Source: Malurus cyaneus samueli (taxonomy: Eukaryota > Chordata > Aves > Passeriformes > Maluridae). From it: DNA of 64,000 bases. The position numbers and the translations under genes are program-made. Below, piece after piece: positions 36,001-45,507 of the stretch. The notes below the pieces were generated by a model, which made no database searches, was not told the DNA's origin, and was given only the letters and a program-made list of their open reading frames with translations. The first letter of the stretch is position 1. Each line of letters starts with the position of its first letter. The stretch lies in assembly GCA_009741485.1 (NCBI GenBank), contig CM019216.1, forward strand, positions 59,254,459 through 59,318,458. Reading direction: 5' to 3'.

Positions 36001-39000
36001 AACCTTCTGCATTTGTGAATTATTGCAAGCCTGGCAGAATCATGCGGCGATGAGAGCTTAAGAGGATACTGGGTAATAACTTGACAAATCATTCCCCATC
36101 CTCTGCAGATATAACATGCTTAGGGATATCTGAATTTTCACATTGCTTCACTTTAAAATGGCTAGTTGTAAACATGACTAAAACTAAAAGGATTAACATT
36201 CCTTAGATATTTCACCTAAATCAGCTACTCCAAAGGAGGCATTTAGCCCAAGCATTTCTCATGTCTTCAAATTTCCTCTGTGGCACACTCAGAAAAAGGC
36301 AAGGTACTTTTCAAAATTTGAAAGTGAATTTAGTGCTTGTGAAAATGAAGGATTTATAAACCTAACTAAAGCCAAACACAGTGCAGAAATTAACATTCAC
36401 AGAAACCGGCACAAGTTCTTCAGCTCTAACTTGAAACACTTTAACTTCCTGGTCCCTTCTCAAATTACCTTAATTGGCTTAAAAATTGTAGAAATAGTGC
36501 TTACAGCACATTCATACTGTGCTTATACTTGGTGAATGCTTACTGAAGAAGGAACTATCTTTCTTTTTAAACACACCTTCTGAATTAAGGTGTGCTCCAT
36601 AGATCATCTTTCACACAGACTTGTATTTGTTCATTTTCTTTCTCAAGTAAGAGGTTTCAACAATGAAGTCCATGTTAGGGAACATGTAAAGGGCTTGCCC
36701 TAAAAATACCAAACAATCCCCTCTCATGCCCCCCCAGAACTGGAGCTGACCTGAGTAGAGTCATTTCAGACTGTTTTCTGGGAAATGTCTTAAACTGTGC
36801 CCCACAGTGTGATATTGACATAACCTATGTCTGCTCTGTGCTCTCCAGGAGCATTTCCCAGTTTTAGTAACCATCATTCCCTGCCCCACACAGACTCACA
36901 CAGCCTGGTTCCCATGTAGAAACACCACCCCAAAAAAAGAACATGCCAAAGTGAATGGCATTGACTTCCACTGGGAAATGAAGATGGATACTGGGGGATT
37001 GGGAAATGAGGACTGGAGAATCAAATGCTATTTATTTATGGATCAAATATGAAAAGACCAGCACAAAAAAAAATTAAATGTATTCATACTATGTTTCCTT
37101 GAGTTCCAGATACCCATAAATCTACGGAAAAAGTTAAAATTTTGGCCCATTTCTACGGCTGCTGGCAGAGAATCTACTCAGAAACCCTTCTTAATTTTAG
37201 AAAAAGTTTACATGCAATAAAGGAACATTATCAGACAGAGAAAAAAGGTGCAAAGAAGAAATTCTTAGAGTAATTTTTTTCCCCACATTTCTTTTACCTT
37301 TGGATAATGAACATGATATCCAAACAGCTGACTATACAGAACTGCCAGTGCTGTGATCCAAGTGATGAGCAGCTAATCAGAAACCACCCTAAAACAAATC
37401 CTACACAGTGTTCTTTATCCTTAAAAGCCTGTCTTGGCACTAGTTTGACCCTGTGAAATGTCCATCCTCATACTTTACTAGGAACTTTTCTCACGCAGGG
37501 TGTGAACATGTCTGAAACAAACAAAACATAAGAAGAGGTAATAATCTTTATTCTTCAGGGTAGCTCCTGCAACCTTCCCTAGAGCTGTCCATCTCAGAAA
37601 ACTGGGGGGGAACAGAACACTTCCCACTGGCATAGAGAGTTGCTACGGTGCGAAGGACTCCAGAAGCCTGGTCAGCTGCCCCACCAGAAGAACAAAGTGT
37701 CAGGATCCTGGGTACAGGAAAAATTAATGGAAAAGAGGAGGAAGAAAAATTGGGGCAGGGAAAGGAAGGTGCCCCTCTGTAGAGCTGCCCAGGGAGAGCT
37801 TAAAGCCCTTCTGTCAATATTTGCCATGGCAAAGTAGGAAGAAACACACTGCTCTGTTTCTTGGTGTCTGTAGTGCCATGTCCTGCACTCCTCCTCCTCA
37901 GTCCAAGGTTTCAGAGAAGGGAGCAGGCAGGACACTCCTGCCAAAATTCATCACTGGAAGAAGGACCCCATTGCCTTATTTTACCCTTGCCTGTGGTGTC
38001 AGCCGTGCCACCAGCCCCCTGTGCTCACCTCGACTCAGTTCCTCAGCTGTCCCCAAGGTGAGGTGTCCATCACAAGTCACATGGGGTCTCCGGCCACAGG
38101 TCTGACACATCTCTGAGGCTCCCTGCAGCCACGTTTGCTCCTCACTCTGAATTTGGTATATTGTCTACAAAGCTGATGCTTTTGGACTGCAATAGGTCAC
38201 TGATTCACCTCCTGAGGATCTCTCAGATGACCAGTATTTTTTGGAGGCATGTATAAATGGGAGATTGCTCCACATGTCTGCTCCGGAACAATTGAAGGAG
38301 ACTAATGTGTTTTTGTTGCTGAGAGAGCCAGGCAAGTGTCTGTGTATCAGATGTAAAATGATATTGAAATAACAAAGCATTTACTTAAATTCACATTGTT
38401 CAAAAAAAAGACAACCTCACCTATTTTCCATTTTCAGATAGGATATTGTCAGGTTCAGGTTTTTATTCAGTTCACTTGAGACTTTAGCATAACAATAAAC
38501 CTTATGCTGTTAAATTCCCAGAAATCATTTTTATGTGGCCAAAGAAAGGCATGGACACTAGAGATTTTAAGAAAACACAGCGGTGTTTATTTGATTTTCT
38601 TGTTACATAAATGGATTTTATGTACTGGAAAAGTAACTAATCTTGATAGATGTGCATGTGGTAATACAGCTGATGGTTACTGAAGCCAGACAATGTGAGC
38701 TTTCTCTTTCCAAGCCTCTTATTGAGGAACTGTGCTGATACTTAAGTAAAGAAAATGACAAAAAGAAAGGGGATAAAAACACAGAGCTGATTAAGATCAA
38801 ATTAAAAATAAATCAACAGCATGTCCTCCTGAAATGCAACTCCAGAAGCTGCAGCAGTGTCAGAGCATAATGCAAATGAAGAAAAATGCATTGATCTCTA
38901 AACACAAACATAAGAGTCGTTTCTTCATATACATCATTTGGGCATTTTAAAAGACATTTGTTTGGAATGTCTAAATTGATTCAGCTCATGAGATCATTGC

Positions 39001-39341
39001 ACAGCAACCTCCAAAAAAATGGTGAAGCTTATCAAAGTACTTGATGGATTACCCTTCCCCACATACAATAGGGCAGTGTGAAATATCTATCTCTACTTTG
39101 TCATCCTAAGCTTCAAACACAATAATTCTCTCTGTGTGTCATTTGGACATCTACCCAGAGCAAATCACTTCTTTCCCTGCAGTTTTTTATCTGCTTTTTA
39201 CTCCAATACTGAAAAACAGCGATTTATTTTAACTTTAATAATATGCAGGGTGCTACATCTGCAAAACAAGAAAACACAACGTGGAGCCAAATGTCCAGCT
39301 CAACTCAAAAGGTAAAATAAAAAAAAATAAATAACAAAACG
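33019..39341. other. Unclassified non-coding stretch
   Basis: No gene is supported. A cluster of five CpG dinucleotides occurs at 35950-36049 inside a 72-codon frame. A GC-richer patch spans about 37560-38130, with frames on both strands up to 94 codons and no domain. Near 34417-34465 a short A-rich unit ending ccttaatt is duplicated in tandem. Confidence 0.55.

Positions 39342-39386
<45 letters not shown>
39342..39386 (+). repeat. Perfect 45-base poly(A) run
   Basis: Forty-five uninterrupted A bases follow an A-rich lead-in (39311-39341) that contains an AATAAA hexamer at 39326-39331. This could be the poly(A) tail of a reverse-transcribed RNA, an expanded low-complexity tract, or a homopolymer length error. 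CR1 machinery does not normally leave poly(A) tails, and I recognise no retrocopied coding sequence upstream. Confidence 0.95.
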
Positions 39387-39389
<3 letters not shown>

Positions 39390-40492
39390 TGCAAACTTCT
39401 AGTTATGTGCCTTTCTTAAAGCATCTCAATAGTTCCATGAAAGTTACAGGGAAAGTTGCTATTTTTAAATCTCTCTTAAACATCAGCCCACAGAGCGTTA
39501 AGTTAACTTGCTTAGGTAGAGACAGCTGCCACACAGACCTTAGTGTTGGCTCATCTGCAGTCCTAATGTTATGACTCTAACATTGCTTAAGACACTTGGG
39601 TTATCTCCTATTCCTTTTGGAAAATGCATCGGAAACTTGAAGTTCCATCACAGTGTTACCAGAGATGGTCATTTAATGATAGAAATTAGAGACCGAAATA
39701 GAATCTTAAGTCATTTTATCCTGCAGAAACATATTGCAACAGCTTAGGCCTCTTAAAGAGCACTGCAAGTGTCAGCAACAAGCATAGGTGCAAGCACTTT
39801 CCTTGAATACCTGACCATTTTCCATACCTCTTTATATATTTATTTTAAGCAACAAATACAGCTGCAGCAGCTAAATTAAATTTCATTGAAAGAACGCACT
39901 TAATCGGATGGACAACAATGTATATGGGCACAAAAATAGATGACAGGTTTTTCTCCTTCTGTGTTTATTATGAAAGACACTAAAAGCAAAGCTGGAAGCA
40001 GAAGAAAGATGGGAAGCTTCAACAGAGATCGACAAAGGGTAAATATTTGAAGAGTGGAGAAAGTAGTGAAACAGTCATGATCATGGGAAGAGCAGATGCA
40101 GAGCCTGCTACAGGGCTGCTTTCACAGATTACCACAGCTCTGGATGCAGGTAACACAGCCGGCTGAGGAGTGAGAGCTGTGGGCAGGAAGGCTCTGCTTC
40201 CTGAACCCCTGGGGGGATGTGTTCAGCTCATGGCCCATGAGGTACCTGGAGCCATTGATACTGTGTCAGCCCACTCCCTCACTACAGGAGCAAAGAACAG
40301 GGGCTACCTGACCATGGGGATGGAAACCATGTTCATGCACTGTGTTTTCTAACTTCTGCATGCCAGAGATCTATGTCAATCATGTGTGACATTTACTTTT
40401 AGTACAGAATAAGGCAGAAGAAATGATCACTGTATTCAGCTGCAAATCTGCTTCCCTTCTTAGCAATCTCATGTAACATAATGCTTTGGCTT

Positions 40493-40520
40493 TTTATATT
40501 TACACTGCAGTAAATATAAA
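40493..40520. repeat. Inverted repeat, 11-bp arms, 6-base spacer
   Basis: The left arm tttatatttac (40493-40503) and the right arm gtaaatataaa (40510-40520) are perfect reverse complements around the spacer actgca. The arms are AT-rich, so this is more likely a weak cruciform-prone site than a terminator or a stable RNA hairpin. Confidence 0.85.
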
Positions 40521-41505
40521 TACATACAGTAAATACATATACTGTACCATCAACATGAAACATAGATCCCATACTTGCTCTGCACATAAAACCACAAAAA
40601 ATGACTGTATCAGGGACACTCAAATCCATATACACCTGCCAAAAAGGGCTTCCCCAGATGCTTTTAAAACCATAAGCACAAGATCTCTAAAATCAAAAAT
40701 GAAAAGTTAAAAGTTTCAACCCTCATAAGCAGCAGAATGCTTTGATCAGATCTTGTTTGTGTTGTGATAATTATATAGGAAAATATGGCAGTGCAAATGT
40801 TTGAAAAACAAAGGACATCAAAGCACCTAAGCAGTCCTGTTCGGTTATTTGTTTTAAAAGTGCCCTTGACAATATTCCTGTTAGTAACAGCCTGTCTCTC
40901 AAATGGCTAACTGAATAACTCAAATAATTATTACAAAGCCATAGCCAAGCTACAGCACAAATATTAAAGTCATTCAAAGAAAACAGCATCAGAGGAAGCA
41001 AACAAAAAACCTGCTGTTCCATTACACAATTTGATTAACTACTAGTTCAAATCATGATATGGACTATCATTGCATCATAACTTGCCAAAAAACCCAACCA
41101 TTGAAGGAAATGGAGCAGCTACAGAAAGAAAGTTAGTTTGAAGCATGTTACCTGCTATTTAGGAATAATTTTTAAAGATTTAGTGATCCAAATCTTGCAA
41201 CTATTTCATAACTGCTGCATGCTATATTCATAGCATTCAGAAAAAGTCAATTTAAGTAATATTGATTTGCCATGGGGGGAAGGTGTATTATATGCAATAA
41301 GGGCATGAAGCAGTTGAGAGTGAGGAAACTGATAGATGGGTGGTTTGAAATAGCTTTTGCCTACAAGAGGGTGAGAATCATTTCTGGTTGGGTACTTTCA
41401 AGGGAGAGCACAGAAGAAATGAGACCGATTATACAATTACTCTAATATTATGCAACTCAGAAAAGGTCAAAATGCAATCATAATAAGAGGGATGCCTTAT
41501 CTGGC

Positions 41506-41545
41506 TTGCCATTTAAATATTGCATTTGCCATTTAAATATTGTAT
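41506..41545. repeat. 20-bp tandem duplication
   Basis: The units ttgccatttaaatattgcat (41506-41525) and ttgccatttaaatattgtat (41526-41545) differ at one base. Each contains the palindrome ATTTAAAT. The high identity suggests a fairly recent duplication. Confidence 0.92.
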
Positions 41546-41948
41546 GTTTGTCATGCAGCAGTGTGGGCAAGTGAGATGAGGAGCCGTTTCTTACACTGGA
41601 TGACCTGTATGCAACCTGGACTCCCTGCTTTGCCATTATGTGGCTGAGAAGGCACTGTTAACTTTGGCTTTCAGTCTGTGACACTTTGGGAAACGCAGTT
41701 GGCAGAAGAGTGATGTTTTTCTTGAAGGGATTATTTCTTTGGGTTGCTTTATTTTTTTCCCTGTGGCTGGTCAAATTAAATTAAGTTGTTTTGCTGAAGG
41801 AAAGGGAATTATTTATTATTATTCCCTGCTTTTAAAGCTGGTTAGCTCTGCAGCATATGCAAATCTAGTAGGGAGAATAGAAAAGAATTACTTTAATTCT
41901 TCAGGGTGGATGATGATGAGTAATTTCTGTTTTTCAAGATGCCTCAGT

Positions 41949-41968
41949 GAGCCACCCATGGGTGGCTC
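41949..41968. repeat. Perfect 20-bp palindrome
   Basis: The sequence gagccacccatgggtggctc equals its own reverse complement, with 10-bp arms and no spacer. It is GC-rich within an AT-rich neighbourhood. It could be a dimeric protein-binding site or a chance palindrome; nothing nearby decides between them. Confidence 0.9.
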
Positions 41969-42090
41969 CTTCTGGTATATGTTAGATATGAGAGAAAACA
42001 TCAGAAAAAGCAAAAGCTAGATTTAGCATGACAATTTATGGTAGGAATTCTGTTTGGGCTTTTGGCTAGCAAATAAATTTGTGCACACAG

Positions 42091-42828
42091 GGAGTCATGG
42101 AGTCATAAACAGTTAAAGGGTTTGAATGGACCTTAGTGTTTCCCTTGCTGGTAAGGTATCTATAAAAGCACTTCCTATTATCCTTAAGATCCCTGGCCAA
42201 ACTCAGCTCTATCTGGCCTTGGCTTTCCTAACTTTGTCCTTATCTTCCCATACAATTCCTCTATATTCCTCCCAGACCAACTGTCCTTGTTTCCACTTCC
42301 TGAAAGCTTCTCTTTTTTTGCTCTGAGTGTCCTTAGCAGCTAGTTGTCCATCCATGGAGGCCTCCTGTCATTTTTTCCCGATTTCCCCCTTGTTCACATG
42401 CATTGTTCGTGATCTTGGAGGAGGTGATCCTTGAATATCAGCCCTCATCCTTGGGCCCCTCTGCCCTCCAGGGTTCTGTCGCATGGTCCTCTACCAAGCA
42501 GGTATTTGAAGAGGACAAACTGCTTTCCTGAATTCCAAAGCAGAGAGCTTGCTGCTCGCCCTCCTCACTGCCCTGAGGATCTCAAAGTCCACCATCTCGT
42601 GGTCACTGCAGCCAAGGCTGCCTTGGACCATTACATTCCCTACCAGCTCTTCCCTGTTGGCGAGCACAAGGTGCAGTATGGCACCTCTTCTTGCTGGCTC
42701 CTCAATCACTTGTGTAAGGAAGATATCGTTGACATGTTCCAAGAATATCCAGGATTGCTTGTGCTCTGCCATGTCGTCCCTCCAGTAGATATAGGGATGG
42801 TTGGAACACCCCACAAGGACCTGTTTTA
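42091..42828 (-). mobile_element. Internally deleted CR1 LINE (endonuclease, linker, 3' tail)
   Basis: Read on the minus strand from 42828, this is the C-terminal half of the CR1 ORF2 endonuclease. The open frame 42814-42491 (107 codons) carries HPYIYWRDD near residues 6-14, FLTQVIEEPARRG at 32-44 and GSLGCSDHEMV at 65-75. The SDH triad (residues 70-72) is the conserved endonuclease C-terminal motif. The upstream GDFN motif reads GCSN here, losing the metal-site aspartate. A frameshift or stop follows. The linker continues in another frame ([12 protein letters not shown], then VRKAKA) to about 42140. There the sequence jumps straight to CR1 3' terminal sequence: the complement of tttgaatggacctta, then the agtcatggagtcat tail at 42091-42106, a diverged form of the ATTCTRTG terminal repeat. 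The whole reverse transcriptase region is therefore missing. It is also 5'-truncated at about 42828. Confidence 0.92.
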
Positions 42829-45056
42829 CTAGTATTTATCTTTTTTGAGAAGTGTAATGATGTTACCTTTCCTTGTACCCATTTATACCTAAAGTGTTGC
42901 TTCGCGCGACACCATAATCTAAAAGCAGCAAAGAAATCCACTAAATCTAACTCAGATCAGGCAAAATGAAGCAATGTGGTCTATGTAGGAACTTTTACAA
43001 AAAAGGTTTAAAAGGAAGGGACCTACTAGCTAAGCACTGGAACTTCCACCATAGCCTCGGAGCACTCTCCAATCCATGCAGAGCCAGGGTTATGCTCCCA
43101 GATGTCTGCTCTTCTATCCTGTCCTGAGTAGCAGCCTCACCTACTCCCCATTGCAAGAGACAGCCCTTTCTTTTTCCCTTCTTTCTCTTCCATGTTAATT
43201 CTTATTCCTAGTACTTTTGGTATCTTAAAACAGAAACGAAAACCATAGAGATTATCTGAGGTTAATCCATAACATATTTAGGAGAAATTGCCTTTGGTTG
43301 GGCTGTACATGTTGCTGGGTCAAGAGGTACCTCTATCGTTTGTCTCGATAGAGGCCATCTCCACACACTCAGACTGCAGTAATTCCTCACACTTAAAAAA
43401 AAAAATATACAAAGATTCACTGAGGAAAATAGAATTTCTGCAGCAAAAATGTAGCAAGATTAGATGAATGTTTTCACTCTGAAAGTGTGGTGGACAAAGA
43501 GATAGTGAAGAAGGACAGAATAAATTCCATCATAGTTACTATCAAATGGTGAAATTACATGTATCATCTGATGTGATACCATAATTTACATCTGAGAAGA
43601 ATAGTAAAACCACTGACAAATATTTAAGAAAGCCCCTGACACCCCGTAAACGCTGCTTAAAGTCAATGTTCCTTTAACATTGTATATCTGATTGCAGAAT
43701 CAGAGTTTACTGTTTGTGTAACCGTGGAGAACCTCAATGACTTTCTGAAGGACTTCAGTTTATTATGGTTGAACTCATAAGTTTAAATGTTTTTTCAACA
43801 AATGGCTTTTGCATAAGTATGTTTTTGTCCAAGCAAGGCTCACTTTTAGCTTCGGGTCTTTCAGTGTTTTCTTAAGTATGATGACATTGGGTCAGATTTA
43901 TCAGATAAGAAGAAAATTAACAAAACCAATACTTGGGGTGCCAAGTGCAAAGCTTTCAGGCAATGGGATTGCTAGTTAATAATTAATCACCCATTTGTTA
44001 GCCATACTTAAACAAAACTTATTACAGTTTAAGTCAGGAATATGAAGATTAGGCCCTCAGCTGCAAAATAGAATAGAACAAGAAAAATCAAAAATTTAAA
44101 TCTACTGTTACTACAAACCCTTTCTTCCAGTCTGAGGCTGCAATCTGTTCTCACAGAACACCTTAGCAAAGAAAACTACATCATAAAATATCTCTGTTCA
44201 TGGACAATGTGTGAACAAGATGCCTTATGAATACATCTAAATGTGTGATATTACTGACAGACAAATGGACAAATTGTACTATAATTGGAGGAAAATATTT
44301 ACGGTAAAAATTGGGTGCTAACCAAGTGTTTTAATAGTTTAATGAATTATAATTATCCCAACCTAAAGGTAAATAAGAAAAGCAATATTCTTATATATAG
44401 AAATAGAAATTTTGAACAATGAAACCAGAAAAAATCTTCATCAGCGATAATGTCCATCCTACTGTTCAATGAAATTAAAACATGCACAATTCCTCTAATA
44501 CAAAATAATTTCATGGCAAAAATAATATTGTTTCTATAACAGTATCATGATGCACTGTTAAGAATTATTACTGAAAATCAGCTTACAAAACATGGCTTCA
44601 GTTCATAAGGAAAACATTGACTTTAGCCTACTAGCTCACACAAAAGGAGCTTGCTGGCCCTGGCAGAGATTATTAGGTATTCCCTTTGAAATTAACATGG
44701 AGGGGTAAAGGTGGGAAAGAAGCTTCTGCTGGACTGGTACCGGGGCTGCCAGTGTAACTGCAACAATCACAGAGACTTTTCTAGAGAGACAGATGGAATT
44801 AAAAAGTCACTTTGGATGAGACAGCATGAGCAAAGTTTTCCCAACTTTTCAGTAATCCTTTTAGCAATCTTCACATCTAAATTAAAATCTTAATGATGCC
44901 AGCTTCTGTTGAAGACATGGTTGAGACCAGTTCTCCTTTGTCAGCTCTTCTTCTGAATCTATTACCTAAAAACCTGCAAACAGTGCTGCCCAACATCTGC
45001 ATATGAAACATTGCAGCTCCCTGTATGAAAAGCTGGCCATCATTTACCTCATGTAC
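42829..45056. other. Unclassified non-coding stretch
   Basis: No gene or named repeat is seen. A perfect 9-bp stem with a 7-base loop lies at 43330-43354. Short AT-rich motif clusters such as TAATAATTAATCA (43977-43989) occur, but nothing makes them stand out from background. Confidence 0.6.
43330..43354. repeat. Short hairpin, 9-bp stem, 7-base loop
   Basis: The left arm cctctatcg (43330-43338) and the right arm cgatagagg (43346-43354) are exact reverse complements around tttgtct. It contains two CpG dinucleotides, which are scarce here. The stem is too short for a typical microRNA precursor. Confidence 0.85.
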
Positions 45057-45507
45057 AAAGAATCATAGAGGCATTTCAGTTGGAAAAGTCCTCCAAGATC
45101 AGACCAAGTGCATTGGCATCAAAGTCCAACAATTAACCCAGACCTGCAGAGCCCACCACTAAACCCTGTCCCCCCCCCCCAGCACCACATTTAAATGTCT
45201 TTAAATACCTCCAGGGGTGGTGACTCAACCATTTCCCTGGGCAGGCTGTTCCTTGACAACCCTGTCAGGGAATAAGCTTTTCCTAACATCCCATCTAAGC
45301 CGCCCCTGGTGTGAGCCGGGGACATTTCCTTATCTTATCGCTGGTTGCCTGGGAGAAGAGGCTGACCCCCACCTGGCTACACCCTCCTTTCAGGCAGTTG
45401 TAAAGAATGATAAGGCCACCCCTGAGCTTCCTTTTCTCCGGGCTAAACACCCCAACTTTCTAAGCTGCTCCTCACAGGACTTGTGCTCCAGACCCTTCCC
45501 CAGCTGT
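45057..45507 (-). mobile_element. CR1 LINE 3' end, 5'-truncated, antisense
   Basis: This is the best preserved transposon in the window. On the minus strand it starts inside late ORF2 at about 45507. It reads [15 protein letters not shown], then after a frameshift [15 protein letters not shown], corresponding to the family's LFSQVTSDRTRGN motif. It continues through the NRLPREVVESPSLEVFK-equivalent block near 45200-45260 into the 3' untranslated part. It ends at 45057-45070 with aagaatcatagag on the plus strand, the complement of the CR1 terminal ATTCTATGATTCT-type repeat. A C11 run (45170-45180) interrupts the 3' part and is probably an expanded homopolymer. Severe 5' truncation with an intact 3' end is the usual outcome of CR1 target-primed reverse transcription. 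It is non-functional. The same orientation as the copy at 42091 is coincidental, because their order is wrong for one split element. Confidence 0.95.

Larger units (their letters stand above)
39387..42090. other. Unclassified non-coding stretch with small palindromes and duplications
   Basis: There is no gene. A GC-richer patch at 40080-40340 remains unidentified. A hairpin-type inverted repeat (40493-40520), a 20-bp tandem duplication (41506-41545), an octamer-type ATGCAAAT (41857-41864) and a perfect palindrome (41949-41968) are described separately. Confidence 0.55.

Noticed and set aside
42091..45507. The two nearby minus-strand CR1 copies as one element split by an insertion
   Set aside because: The order is wrong: the 3' end piece (45057-45507) lies 5' of the endonuclease piece on the minus strand, and each has its own 3' terminal sequence.
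45057..45507. Conserved-looking 450 bp block as a host exon or regulatory element
   Set aside because: It matches the CR1 3' end throughout, including the terminal repeat and the 5' truncation typical of the family.
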